From: Leptospira johnsonii
GTDB taxonomy: Bacteria > Spirochaetota > Leptospiria > Leptospirales > Leptospiraceae
Direction: 5' to 3'
Length of the DNA: 64,000 nucleotides
Assembly (NCBI RefSeq): GCF_003112675.1
Contig: NZ_BFAY01000005.1
Coordinates: 1 to 64,000, forward strand
Shown: positions 36,863 to 45,585 of the stretch, piece by piece
How positions within the stretch are numbered: the first letter of the stretch is position 1
Layout: each line of letters starts with the position of its first letter
Notes under the pieces: model-generated
What the model was told of the DNA's origin: nothing
The model's input: only the letters and a program-made list of their open reading frames with translations
The model's database searches: none
Position numbers and translations under genes: made by a program

Positions 36863-39337
36863 TCAATCCAGTTTGAACTTGGATGCCGCCAACAAAGCTT
36901 CTGCTCTCAGTTTGTTTCCATTTTTATAATGTAGTTTGCTTAAATGTTCCAAATTTTTGGAATGATTCGGATCTCTCATAAGAAGAACTTCTCCGAAATC
37001 GATCGCCTTCTCGTAATTTCCAAGTCTTGCAAGTGCATAGGAAACCCAAAGGTAGACCGAGCTATCGTCCGGATATTTTTCCAAATACTTTTGCCCTTCC
37101 GATCCAACGTAGATATAATCCTTTTCTTCTATCGCATTTCTGAGAGCTTTTCTGCGATTTGATTTCTCGGAAATCGCATCCGGAACTGGTTGGTTTTGGA
37201 AAGGATCGTCTAGGATATCTGCGACTGAAGTCATTTCTTCCTTATAAGAAATCCTTACAAGGCTTAAGTCGTCAATGATATCTCCTCTGGAGCGGATAAG
37301 CGCTTCTATTTGGAGTAGTTCGGCTTTCGCTTCTTCTACATCTTTTATAAATGCTCTTTCGTCTTCGTTGATGATCTGATTCCCGTCTTCATTAATCCCA
37401 AGTTGCACGTCATCTCTTCCGTCGGAGCCGATCAGGATGACATCATTCGGTTTGAGTTGGAGTGTTTGGACTACGAATACTTCGTCCGGATCTTCCACTC
37501 CTACTTTTCTCAACATTCCGTTTTCAGATAGGAAATCCGCTCTTCCATCCCTGTACATCACAACTTGAGGATGTTCCGCATTTATGAAATACATGAGGCC
37601 TGATTCCTCATCCACGATACCTACTACCATGGAGATCAACATTCTTCCATCAAAGGAAACGAATACACTCTTCAGTTCATGATAACATCTTTTTAACCAA
37701 TGTTCCGGGAAGAGTTCCTGCATCTCTGCGGTGTTTTGAGTTCTTGTGACAATAGTCTTAAAAATGGTCCCCATGATGAGGGCTCCACCGGCTCCCTGCA
37801 TGGATTTGCCCATCGCATCTCCATTGAAGAAAACTAATACAGGTCTCCCTTTTAATTTCAGGGAATATACTGCGCATAAGTCCCCGCCTAGTTCTCCTTG
37901 CCAATTCCTGAACTGGAATCGTTTCTTTTGACGGCAAAGTATTTCAGCTCTTACTATATCGCTATGTCCATAATTTCCTGCTAATGGTTGCATTAACTGA
38001 GAAGTTAAGAAATAATCACCGTCTTGTTGGTGTTTGAGTTCTTTGATCTCTGTTAGGCTTTTTTGAAGGTCGTTCGTTCTTTGACGGACCTTCTCCTCAA
38101 GACTCGCATTCAACTCTTCCACTTCGTTGTGAACTCGAACGAAACGGTTGGCCAATATGAATGCAATCCCTAAGATGAACGCCAGGAAGGTAAAAGGCAT
38201 GATCAATGCGGAATTGATGAGTCTGTTTGTTACCGCATAGTCGTGCACACCACCGAGAGCGATCAATGCAACGCCTCCCAAGAGTAACCTTGCGTCTGAG
38301 TTCCCTTTCCAGGCGGACCTTCCCGTAATAAATGAAATATAAGGAAGGACAAAAACTACCGTGAGTCCGGCGGCTACTGTAAGTAATAAATCCCGAATAT
38401 ACTGATTTACGAATATATCTAAAAAAGCTACGGATCCGTAGAGGGCAGCCGAATAGATTGCGAATTTTGGATGTTTTCCCTGGAAGAACCTTGTAATAAA
38501 TAAAAGAAGGCTTCCGATGAACATCATCAGGGAAAATTGGTCCACCTTGGACTGCAATTGTCTATGAGAACCGAAAAGTATTTCTGCAGTGGAATTATTG
38601 GTAAGATGGAATATGGAGAAGAATATCGCAAACAATCCAAAATACAAATTGAATATATCGCTTGGTCTTCTTACCGCTAAAAGAAGATGATAGAGTCCAA
38701 CGCTAATGTAAACCGCTGCTAATAAAAATGCGACACTCAACTCTAATCCGAATTTTTTAAAAATGGATTCTGAAAGACCTAAAGAAATTTCTGGTCCACT
38801 CCAATGGAAAGGTTTTCCCGGAATTGTACAGATCTTTGCGTAGATAAAATTTTCACCGCCTGGACGAAATGCTCCTGCAGGAAGTACAGATATAACTCGG
38901 CCGTCTTGTCCTGAGAGATATGGATCTCTTCTTCCTGTTTTTCCTATCAGACCTAATTTAGAAGTTTCGTTTAGATAAAATTCTGCGAAATCCGAACTGT
39001 GACCGGAGTCGATTGCAACCGAGGTCTGCTGGTTCATCAAAGCGCGGACCTTCTCCGGTAGCGCATGACGTATAGAAATACATCCGTCAAATTTTTGGTA
39101 AACATCGTCCGAACTAAAATCAAACGGAACGGTGATCTTAGTTCCTTTTTTGAAATCAGGATTTGTATTATTGTCGGAGATAAATTCCCATTCTCCGTTC
39201 AGGGAAAGAATAGAATCTTCAGCGATCCAGGAGGCTCTCTCACAATTGCCAAAGGAAAAAACTAGGCAGAATATAAGAAGTTTTTGTGCGACAAATCTGT
39301 GTAAATTAGATGGAATGATAAATTTCAGTATGGTCAT
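36863..39337 (-). CDS. 7TM-DISM protein with SpoIIE/PP2C phosphatase and TPR domains
   Basis: An 824-residue membrane protein. A signal sequence with a possible lipobox (SFGNC) precedes an extracytoplasmic jelly-roll-like domain (~40-185; LNGEWEFISD), then seven hydrophobic segments (~195-400; 7TM-DISM), a coiled coil (~405-440), a SpoIIE-type PP2C phosphatase domain (~470-700; GDAMGKSMQGAGGALIMG, IGSDGRDDVQ) and two or so TPR motifs at the C terminus (SVYLWVSYALARLGNYEKA). It is expected to convert an external ligand signal into Ser/Thr dephosphorylation, as in partner-switching systems. No anti-sigma or STAS gene lies next to it. Convergent with the nitrate reductase gene (6-bp gap). Confidence 0.9.
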   Translation of the reverse strand: MTILKFIIPSNLHRFVAQKLLIFCLVFSFGNCERASWIAEDSILSLNGEWEFISDNNTNPDFKKGTKITVPFDFSSDDVYQKFDGCISIRHALPEKVRALMNQQTSVAIDSGHSSDFAEFYLNETSKLGLIGKTGRRDPYLSGQDGRVISVLPAGAFRPGGENFIYAKICTIPGKPFHWSGPEISLGLSESIFKKFGLELSVAFLLAAVYISVGLYHLLLAVRRPSDIFNLYFGLFAIFFSIFHLTNNSTAEILFGSHRQLQSKVDQFSLMMFIGSLLLFITRFFQGKHPKFAIYSAALYGSVAFLDIFVNQYIRDLLLTVAAGLTVVFVLPYISFITGRSAWKGNSDARLLLGGVALIALGGVHDYAVTNRLINSALIMPFTFLAFILGIAFILANRFVRVHNEVEELNASLEEKVRQRTNDLQKSLTEIKELKHQQDGDYFLTSQLMQPLAGNYGHSDIVRAEILCRQKKRFQFRNWQGELGGDLCAVYSLKLKGRPVLVFFNGDAMGKSMQGAGGALIMGTIFKTIVTRTQNTAEMQELFPEHWLKRCYHELKSVFVSFDGRMLISMVVGIVDEESGLMYFINAEHPQVVMYRDGRADFLSENGMLRKVGVEDPDEVFVVQTLQLKPNDVILIGSDGRDDVQLGINEDGNQIINEDERAFIKDVEEAKAELLQIEALIRSRGDIIDDLSLVRISYKEEMTSVADILDDPFQNQPVPDAISEKSNRRKALRNAIEEKDYIYVGSEGQKYLEKYPDDSSVYLWVSYALARLGNYEKAIDFGEVLLMRDPNHSKNLEHLSKLHYKNGNKLRAEALLAASKFKLD

Positions 39338-39422
39338 TACGTATTCTGATAAAAAGTCAGCTGCAGGGTATAATACCCCAATTTATTGGCAAGAGCTAAA
39401 TCCTAAGACGTAGCATGATTGT

Positions 39423-39451
39423 AATTTTCGACCCGGAAAGGTCGGAAAATT
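39423..39451. terminator. Hairpin after the TetR gene
   Basis: AATTTTC-GACC and GGTC-G-GAAAATT form an ~11-bp stem with one bulged base around a 6-nt loop. It sits 20 bp past the tetR stop codon. Neither strand shows a clean U-tract beyond the stem, so its use as a terminator is uncertain. Confidence 0.35.
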
Positions 39452-39470
39452 ATTGAAAACCAAAAATATC

Positions 39471-40007
39471 TTAACGTGTAAATCTTTCGGTGAGCAATTC
39501 GACTCTTTTGTGCAATACTTTCGTTTTTGGAAGGTCTGCCGTTAGTCCTTCTAAGGCGAGGAAAAACACTTTTGCGCTTTCTTTGTCTCCTAATATACGT
39601 TCTGCAAATTTAATGATCTGTCTTTCGTATTTTTGGGTACTCTTAGGAGATAATTTAGAACAGGTTTCATAAAATTCCGCAGTTTTGGGCCTTCCTTCTA
39701 TTTTAGACCAGGGCTCGATCAATATCAGTTCGCAGACGCGTAGAAGTTTTTGTTGCGGAGAAATATTTTGATACAGAACTTTCTCAGCTTCTTCGTAACT
39801 TCCTGCCAAGGTATAATCGAAAATCCCTTGGAAAAGATCTTCTTTGTTCTTGAATTTTAGATAGAGAAGAGGACGGGACAAATTCGCCTGTTTGGCGACA
39901 TCATCCATAGAGGTTTTGGAATATCCGAATTGGAGAAAACAATCTAAGGCTGCGTCTAAAATTTCCTTTTTCCTTTCTTTGTCTACAAGGACTGTCTTCC
40001 GAGTCAT
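39471..40007 (-). CDS. TetR family transcriptional regulator
   Basis: A 178-residue protein with an N-terminal TetR HTH (KEILDAALDCFLQFGYSKTSMDDVAKQ split by the helix turn; NLSRPLLYLKFKNKEDLF) and a helical ligand/dimer domain. The start is put at ATG 40007; a TTG at 40022 would add five residues but lies inside a predicted operator. Divergent from the metallo-beta-lactamase gene, with two identically spaced inverted repeats in the shared intergenic region, so it probably represses itself and that operon. The ligand is unknown. Confidence 0.9.
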   Translation of the reverse strand: MTRKTVLVDKERKKEILDAALDCFLQFGYSKTSMDDVAKQANLSRPLLYLKFKNKEDLFQGIFDYTLAGSYEEAEKVLYQNISPQQKLLRVCELILIEPWSKIEGRPKTAEFYETCSKLSPKSTQKYERQIIKFAERILGDKESAKVFFLALEGLTADLPKTKVLHKRVELLTERFTR

Positions 40008-40015
40008 AAGATTAT

Positions 40016-40041
40016 TTGACAAATTTATAAAAAAATGTCAA
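40016..40041. promoter_or_regulatory. Predicted TetR operator 1
   Basis: TTGACA (40016-40021) and TGTCAA (40036-40041) form an inverted repeat of total length 26 bp. It lies immediately upstream of the tetR start codon and has the same half-sites and spacing as the repeat at 40070-40095. Confidence 0.6.
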
Positions 40042-40069
40042 CTTTATAAAACTTCCCAGGTCTGAAATG

Positions 40070-40095
40070 TTGACAACTTTGATTTAAATTGTCAA
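40070..40095. promoter_or_regulatory. Predicted TetR operator 2, overlapping likely promoter
   Basis: TTGACAA (40070-40076) and TTGTCAA (40089-40095) form a 26-bp inverted repeat matching operator 1. The left half is also a perfect -35 hexamer (TTGACA); CAAAAT 17 bp further (40093-40098) could be the -10 of the metallo-beta-lactamase operon. Bound repressor would therefore block the promoter. Confidence 0.6.
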
Positions 40096-40114
40096 AATGT
40101 AAGAATTATATCTG

Positions 40115-40141
40115 CCGGAGATCCCGGAGATCCCGGAGATC
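40115..40141. repeat. Three tandem 9-bp repeats
   Basis: The unit CCGGAGATC occurs three times without spacers at 40115-40123, 40124-40132 and 40133-40141. It lies in the leader of the metallo-beta-lactamase gene, 27 bp before its start codon. The function is unknown; copy-number change could alter leader length. Confidence 0.75.
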
Positions 40142-40167
40142 TGTTCTGAAATAGGAAATGATATAAA

Positions 40168-41337
40168 ATGAAGAATGCGCATAATTCTCGAAAATGGTTT
40201 TTCCCGATACTGATCTTCTTTTTGGCGGGATCCTTTTTTTATACCTGCCAGGCAATGGGAAAAAGAGCAGAAGGAGAAAGACTGATCAGAATGCAGAGTT
40301 CCCCCCAATGGAAAGAAGGGCAATTTGTGAATCCACAACCTCTGATTAACGATTTCTGGGCGGCTCTTGGCAGTATGTTCCGTCCGAGTCCTGAGGTAGA
40401 CCCTAAGGGCCCTGTGCCGGTTGTTTATATTGAAAAATCAAGATTTTCTAAACTACCTGAGTCGGGTTTAAGGGTTACATGGTTTGGACATTCCTCTTCG
40501 TTGATAGAATTGGATGGAGTTCGGATCTTAACCGATCCCGTTTGGTCGGAAAGAACTTCTCCTTCTTCTTGGATCGGTCCTAAAAGATGGTATCCTCCTT
40601 TGATCTCTTTGGAAGATCTTCCTGAAATAGATTTGGTATTAATTTCTCATGACCATTATGATCATATGGATTTTGGGACAATCTCTAAATTGAAAGACAG
40701 GAACATTTTGTTTGTGGTTCCTCTCGGTTTAGGAGCGAATCTTTCTTATTGGGGAGTTCCTGATGCGAAAATTATAGAATTGGATTGGTGGGAAACGAAG
40801 AAGATCAAAGATCTAGAGATAGTAAGTACACCTGCAAGACATGCTTCCGGCAGATATCTTTTAGACAATGATGAAAAACTTTGGTCCAGTTATGCGTTAA
40901 TAGGACCAAAACATAGGGTGTATTTTTCGGGAGATACAGGTTTATTCCCTAAGATGAAAGAGATCGGAGAGAAATACGGACCTTTCGATCTAACTATGAT
41001 AGAGACAGGTCAATATAACCAAGCCTGGCCAGATTGGCATATTGGACCTGAGCAAGCGGTGATCGCTCATACTCAACTTAAAGGAAAGGTTCTACTTCCG
41101 ATCCATTGGGGACTATTCGCTCTTGCTTCTCACGGCTGGACGGAACCTGTGGAAAGAGTTTTAGAAAAATCTAAAGAACTCGGGGTTACCGTTATCACTC
41201 CAAAACCTGGAGAAAGTGCGGAACCTGATTTACAAAAGGATTATATAGCTTGGTGGCCTAAACTTCCTTTTAAGTCCGGCAAGGAAGATCCTATCTTATC
41301 CAGCCAACTGGAAGAGATCACTGCGAGTGCGAGGTAA
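40168..41337 (+). CDS. Membrane-anchored metallo-beta-lactamase-fold hydrolase (NAPE-PLD/UlaG-like)
   Basis: A 389-residue protein with an N-terminal hydrophobic segment (FPILIFFLAGSFFYTC, possibly a lipobox ending in Cys). The fold starts near residue 95 with VTWFGHSSSLIELDGVRILTDP and has SHDHYDHMD as the zinc motif, FSGDTGLFP, and a late His (LPIHWGLF). The features resemble the NAPE-PLD-like/UlaG branch, which includes phospholipase D-type and lactonase enzymes. The substrate is not predictable. Likely repressed by the divergent TetR protein and co-transcribed with the next gene. Confidence 0.88.
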   Translation: MKNAHNSRKWFFPILIFFLAGSFFYTCQAMGKRAEGERLIRMQSSPQWKEGQFVNPQPLINDFWAALGSMFRPSPEVDPKGPVPVVYIEKSRFSKLPESGLRVTWFGHSSSLIELDGVRILTDPVWSERTSPSSWIGPKRWYPPLISLEDLPEIDLVLISHDHYDHMDFGTISKLKDRNILFVVPLGLGANLSYWGVPDAKIIELDWWETKKIKDLEIVSTPARHASGRYLLDNDEKLWSSYALIGPKHRVYFSGDTGLFPKMKEIGEKYGPFDLTMIETGQYNQAWPDWHIGPEQAVIAHTQLKGKVLLPIHWGLFALASHGWTEPVERVLEKSKELGVTVITPKPGESAEPDLQKDYIAWWPKLPFKSGKEDPILSSQLEEITASAR

Positions 41338-41341
41338 TCAA

Positions 41342-42010
41342 ATGAAATTAAGAGTAATTATTACAGGTTCCACAGGAATGGTGGGAGAAGGCGTTCTACT
41401 CGAATGTTTGGAAGATCCGAATGTGGAACAGATACTTTTATTGAATAGAAAACCGTATGGCATCAATCATCCAAAGGTGGTGGAAGTCCTACATTCTGAT
41501 TTTTCGGATATTTCTTCGATCAAAGACAAATTGAAAGGTTATAATGCCTGTTTTTTCTGTTCTGGAGTTTCTTCCATAGGCTTAAAGGAAGACGAATTTT
41601 TTAAACTCACTCATACATTGACATTGAATGTGGCAAGTACCTTGGCTTCTCTAAATCCTAATATGAGCTTTTCTTATATTTCGGGAGCGGGAACGGATAG
41701 CACTGAAAAAGGAAAAACTATGTGGGCGAGAGTAAAAGGCAAAACTGAGAATGATCTATTAAAACTTCCTTTTGCAAAAGTATATAATTTTCGTCCAGGT
41801 TATATGCATCCAACCCCGGGAGCAAAAAATACTTTATCCGCTTATAAGTATATTGGTTGGGCTTTTCCCGTTTTAAGAACGATTTTTCCTAAACGTGTTT
41901 CTACTTTGAAACAACTTGCGCTTGCAATGATCCGCGCGAGCGCTGAGGGTTATAGTAAGAACACTGTAGAAGTGGAGGATATTTTGATATTAGCCGATTC
42001 CAAAATTTAG
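41342..42010 (+). CDS. NAD(P)-binding Rossmann protein (HTATIP2/YbjT-like epimerase family)
   Basis: A 222-residue protein with an N-terminal dinucleotide-binding motif (VIITGSTGMVGEGVL), LLNRKPYG, CFFCSGVSS and a late RPGYMHP segment. This resembles atypical SDR proteins of the NAD(P)H-binding/HTATIP2 type. The start is ATG 41342, with a GAGG ribosome-binding site at 41331-41334; a GTG five codons upstream is less likely. It follows the metallo-beta-lactamase gene by 4 bp, so both belong to the TetR-linked operon. Confidence 0.86.
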   Translation: MKLRVIITGSTGMVGEGVLLECLEDPNVEQILLLNRKPYGINHPKVVEVLHSDFSDISSIKDKLKGYNACFFCSGVSSIGLKEDEFFKLTHTLTLNVASTLASLNPNMSFSYISGAGTDSTEKGKTMWARVKGKTENDLLKLPFAKVYNFRPGYMHPTPGAKNTLSAYKYIGWAFPVLRTIFPKRVSTLKQLALAMIRASAEGYSKNTVEVEDILILADSKI

Positions 42011-42066
42011 ATTTGGTTTTTATGAATACGACACTTCTTTCGAGTTAGTCATAAAGAAAAATGGAC

Positions 42067-42095
42067 CGGTTCCCCATAGCTATTTTAGGGAACCG
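42067..42095. terminator. Bidirectional terminator between convergent genes
   Basis: CGGTTCCC (42067-42074) pairs with GGGAACCG (42088-42095) over a 13-nt loop. On the minus strand it is followed by an ATTTTTC tract, so it fits best as the terminator of the HdeD gene; it may also stop plus-strand readthrough. Confidence 0.7.
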
Positions 42096-42111
42096 TGTTA
42101 ATGTTAAAGAA

Positions 42112-42669
42112 TTAATATTTAGATCTTTCTATCTTGAATTCTTTCCAGCCTAAATATAAATTTCCTAAACCGGATACAAAAAAGCCTACGCCTGTCCAGA
42201 AGATGATCGTAAATATTCCGATCAAAGGATAGAATAATACAAATATCGCGAAAAGTAGGGTGGAAATTCCTAAGACAAGAACATAGCCCCAGTGAGAATT
42301 CCTAAGTCTTCGTATCTCTATCGAAAAGGATATAAGGGAAATTGATCGAAAGATAAGTAAGAATCCAAATATAAAAGGTAGTGTGACTGCAGTTATCTCT
42401 GGGTGAATGAATAATAGAGAACCGATCAGAACGTCTAAGATTCCAACTACTAAATTCCAGATGAATATTTCCGCATATTTCCTGTTATATAATGAAAATA
42501 TGATATGGCTTACTCCGGTCGCGGCCAAGATGACCGAAAATGCGAGGGCCAATACTAAAAAGCTTTGTCCAGGAAATAGGATTGTCAAAATTCCCGTTGT
42601 GATCCATAGGATGCCGACTAGTATTTGAAGCCACCAATGTTTAGATTCTTGTATTGTTATGTTTGTCAT
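42112..42669 (-). CDS. HdeD/DUF308 family membrane protein
   Basis: A 185-residue, very hydrophobic protein with about six membrane helices arranged as repeated helix pairs. It has the family's WWLQILVGILWITTGI start and GILDVLIGSLLFIHPE segment. HdeD proteins are associated with acid or general stress resistance in enterobacteria; the role here is not known. It neighbours the hsp20 gene in the same orientation, which suits a stress context. Confidence 0.85.
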   Translation of the reverse strand: MTNITIQESKHWWLQILVGILWITTGILTILFPGQSFLVLALAFSVILAATGVSHIIFSLYNRKYAEIFIWNLVVGILDVLIGSLLFIHPEITAVTLPFIFGFLLIFRSISLISFSIEIRRLRNSHWGYVLVLGISTLLFAIFVLFYPLIGIFTIIFWTGVGFFVSGLGNLYLGWKEFKIERSKY

Positions 42670-42753
42670 GATGTGTTAATCGATTATACAGATTGAAAAA
42701 AATCGGCGAATCGGAACTAACTCGCCGAGTATTCAGCTCTTGTTAGTCGCTTT

Positions 42754-43185
42754 TTAATTTACTCCGATTTTTACGGGTTTTTTCGGAGCTTCTAATTCCT
42801 TCTTGGGAATTGTGAGTTTTAACACGCCATTATCGTATTTAGCGCTGATTTGATCCTTGATCGCGTTATCCGGAAGCGTGAATGTCCTGCTAAAAGAAGA
42901 ATAATTGTATTCTCTTTTGCTATAGGACTTATCCTCTTGCTTGGATTCAGATTTTTTCTCGGCGCTTACGGTCAGCTGATCACCCTCTAAATCGATCTTA
43001 AAATCCCCTTTTTCCAATCCTGGAGCTGCGAAATCCATTTCATATCCGTCCTTAGTTTTTACTACGTTAACCGCTGGAATATGCTGGAGGGTAGTTTTGT
43101 TCAATAGCTCGTTCCAGGACTGGAAGAAATGGTCCAAATTGGAAAGGTTCAGAAAATGATCTGTGGGTTTGGTTATACTATTCAT
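42754..43185 (-). CDS. Small heat shock protein, Hsp20/alpha-crystallin family
   Basis: A 143-residue chaperone. The alpha-crystallin domain (~38-130) starts at HIPAVNVVKTKDGYEMDFAAPGL, includes LTVSAEKK and SFSRTFTLPDNA, and contains the conserved A-x-x-x-N-G-V-L motif (AKYDNGVLKLTIPK). The C-terminal tail PVKIGV resembles the I-x-I anchoring motif. The start at 43185 is chosen because of an AGGAG ribosome-binding site 8 bp upstream; the longer frame adds an unrelated basic stretch. Confidence 0.93.
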   Translation of the reverse strand: MNSITKPTDHFLNLSNLDHFFQSWNELLNKTTLQHIPAVNVVKTKDGYEMDFAAPGLEKGDFKIDLEGDQLTVSAEKKSESKQEDKSYSKREYNYSSFSRTFTLPDNAIKDQISAKYDNGVLKLTIPKKELEAPKKPVKIGVN

Positions 43186-43372
43186 CGCGAATACTCCTGA
43201 AAACGTTTTAGACCAATTTTCTCGATCAGTCAACGGCCGAAGGGGAAAACGGCACGATCTAAAAGTAAAAAGCAAACATACAGGATTTTCCGCATAATTT
43301 TGATTGAGTAAGAATCGGGACTTTTTAATCTAACGAAGACTTACTCAAATAGACTCGTAGGTTCAGGGATTT

Positions 43373-44722
43373 ATGGATAACGAAAGAAGGCTGAAAAAGG
43401 TTTTGGATAATATGCCTATCCTTTTCTTTTCCTTGGATGAAAACCTTAGGCCTGTATCTTGGAACCATGAATGCCAAAGAGTTTTAGGGTTTTCTTCCCA
43501 GGAAATTTTGAATGATCAAAACTTCTCCTTTAAAAATCTGATCCAGGTAAAGGAAGAAGGGGAATCTTCCGAATTCAATCCTGAACTTCTGAACTCGGAT
43601 TTTAAAAATTGGGAATTAGATCTAATTTCTAAGGAAGGAAAAGCCAAGTTAGTCTCTCTTTCTAATATTTCCTCAGAATTTCCCCTCTTTGGTTCCACGA
43701 AATGGTTCGTGGGAGTGGATATCACGAGGACCAAAGAAATTGAAAGGGAATTAAAAAGTTCCTTAAAAGAGCTTTCTGACTTTCAAACTGCACTTAACGC
43801 GGTTTCTATCGTGGCAATCACAGATAGGGCCGGGACAATCATTTATGTGAACCAGAACTTCTGCGATATCAGCGGTTATTCAAGGGACGAACTTTTAGGT
43901 CATAATCATCGTATCATCAACTCAGGATACCATCCTAAGGAATTTTTTGTAGATCTTTGGAAGACAATTGCCAAAGGAAAAATTTGGCAGGGTGAAATTA
44001 AGAACAAGGCTAAAGACGGAAGATATTATTGGGTGGATACCACTATTTCTCCCATCTTGGACGGTAACGGAAAACCATATCAATATCTGGCCATCCGTAA
44101 CGATATCACTGAAAGAAAAGAAACGGAGGAGAAGGCGAGACACGCGGAGAATAATCTGAAAATCCTACAAGATAGGATGAGTCCTCATTTTCTTTTTAAT
44201 ACTTTGAGCATTATCCATTCTTATTTGCAGACAAATCCTGGGCTTGCGGATTCAGCCATTTTAATGCTTGCAGATAATTATAGATTTTTAATGGACCAGG
44301 CGAATCAGCAACTCGTCCCTTTCGATATAGAATGGGAATTTATGGAAAATTATCTCCAACTTCTGAAACTTAGGTTTTCCGACTTCTTAGAGGTGGAATC
44401 CGAAAAATCAGGGAATTTTAAGCAGTGTCAGATCCCACCTTTGACCTTGCAGCCTCTTGTGGAAAATTCGTATATACACGGTTTGAGAGATAGAAAAGGA
44501 AAAGGAAAGATCAGCGTCAAAGCTTCTATAGAAGACGGAAAAGCGATGGTAACCATCCGAGATAACGGAAAAGGATTGAGCGATGCAAATATTCATTCCA
44601 GAAGTATCGCAAACATCTCTGAACGTTTGAAATTTTATCTTTACGATTCGGAAGTAAAAATCGAAAATCATCCAGAGGGTGGAGCCGTCGTCACGATCGG
44701 CTTTAAATCCGCGAAGAATTAA
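43373..44722 (+). CDS. Cytosolic LytS-type sensor histidine kinase with two PAS domains
   Basis: A 449-residue protein with no membrane segment. Two PAS domains (~1-120 with VLDNMPILFFSLDENLRPVS; ~140-250 with IVAITDRAGTIIYVNQNF and HPKEFFVDLWKTI) are followed by a His_kinase domain of the LytS/YehU class (RMSPHFLFNTLSIIHSY, His ~272) and a compact HATPase (PLVENSYIHGL, DNGKGL). The PHFLFN motif separates it from HisKA kinases. A LytTR response regulator starts 4 bp downstream and is the evident partner. Confidence 0.92.
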   Translation: MDNERRLKKVLDNMPILFFSLDENLRPVSWNHECQRVLGFSSQEILNDQNFSFKNLIQVKEEGESSEFNPELLNSDFKNWELDLISKEGKAKLVSLSNISSEFPLFGSTKWFVGVDITRTKEIERELKSSLKELSDFQTALNAVSIVAITDRAGTIIYVNQNFCDISGYSRDELLGHNHRIINSGYHPKEFFVDLWKTIAKGKIWQGEIKNKAKDGRYYWVDTTISPILDGNGKPYQYLAIRNDITERKETEEKARHAENNLKILQDRMSPHFLFNTLSIIHSYLQTNPGLADSAILMLADNYRFLMDQANQQLVPFDIEWEFMENYLQLLKLRFSDFLEVESEKSGNFKQCQIPPLTLQPLVENSYIHGLRDRKGKGKISVKASIEDGKAMVTIRDNGKGLSDANIHSRSIANISERLKFYLYDSEVKIENHPEGGAVVTIGFKSAKN

Positions 44723-44726
44723 AACG

Positions 44727-45449
44727 ATGGCAGAATGGAGAACACTTATCGTTGAGGACGAGGCGCCAACTCGGGAATTACTCGTAAATTATTGTTTAGC
44801 CCGTCCTGAATTGAAATTAGTAAAAGTGGCCAAAGACGGCGAAGAGGCACTTGAATATCTCCAGAACGAAGAATTCCATCTTGCGTTTTTGGACATTAAT
44901 CTCCCCATCCTTTCCGGTTTGGATATTTTGGAAAAATTGGAAAACCCTCCTTATATCATTTTTATCACCGCGTTAAGAGACAAGGCCATCGAGGCATTCG
45001 AATTTGGTGTCATCGATTATCTTCTAAAACCTTTTTCTAAAGAAAGATTTTTTAAGGCAGTGGATCGTGCTTTGGAAATTTTGGGGAATGAGGCAGATAA
45101 ACCTTCCAAGAATGTTTTTAACGAACATGGACTTTTTATTTTAGAAAAGGAAAATCATTTTCTCATCCCTTACGGAGAGATCATTTATATTTCTTCTAGA
45201 GATAATTTCAGCGTGGTCCATACTGAAAAAAGGCAATATGTAACTTACAAGTCCCTAAAAAGCCTGGAGCAAAAACTTCCGCCAGGTAAATTCATGAGAA
45301 TTTATAAACAATACATAATCAATCTGGAAAAGTTATCTCATCTGCAAAGTGATAATATGGGAAATTATTCCGTTCACTTAAAAGATGAGGACGAAACACA
45401 ACTTCCTGTAGGAAGAAAATATATCTCTAAGATCAAAGAACTTCTCTAA
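44727..45449 (+). CDS. LytTR-family response regulator
   Basis: A 240-residue protein with REC (~1-120; LIVEDEAPTREL, LAFLDINLPILSG, FITALRDKA, LLKPFSKERFF) and a C-terminal LytTR DNA-binding domain (~140-240; YGEIIYISSRDNFSVVHT, YKSLKSLEQKLP, MRIYKQYIIN, LPVGRKYI). The start at 44727 is preferred because the longer frame would overlap the kinase gene by 44 bp. It should bind direct repeats upstream of its targets; none are identified. Confidence 0.92.
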   Translation: MAEWRTLIVEDEAPTRELLVNYCLARPELKLVKVAKDGEEALEYLQNEEFHLAFLDINLPILSGLDILEKLENPPYIIFITALRDKAIEAFEFGVIDYLLKPFSKERFFKAVDRALEILGNEADKPSKNVFNEHGLFILEKENHFLIPYGEIIYISSRDNFSVVHTEKRQYVTYKSLKSLEQKLPPGKFMRIYKQYIINLEKLSHLQSDNMGNYSVHLKDEDETQLPVGRKYISKIKELL

Positions 45450-45506
45450 TTTCTCCCTGTGATTTTACCGTTTAAGAACGGATTTACCCATATCCCATCT
45501 CGGCTA

Positions 45507-45535
45507 TTGACTTAAGAAAGAAATTTGCCTATTAT
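45507..45535 (+). promoter_or_regulatory. Sigma-70-like promoter for the beta-CASP gene
   Basis: TTGACT (45507-45512) and TATTAT (45530-45535) are separated by exactly 17 bp and lie 50 bp upstream of the GTG start codon of the next gene. Confidence 0.6.
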
Positions 45536-45585
45536 TTCTTCTTTCCGGCTTATCAGGAAGAATTACGTAAAAAGGAGAAGGGATA

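Noticed and set aside
40084..40338. 84-residue minus-strand ORF with an ISGISGISG repeat
   Set aside because: The repeat is a translation of the 9-bp tandem DNA repeat in a non-coding leader, and the frame is antisense to the start of the metallo-beta-lactamase gene.
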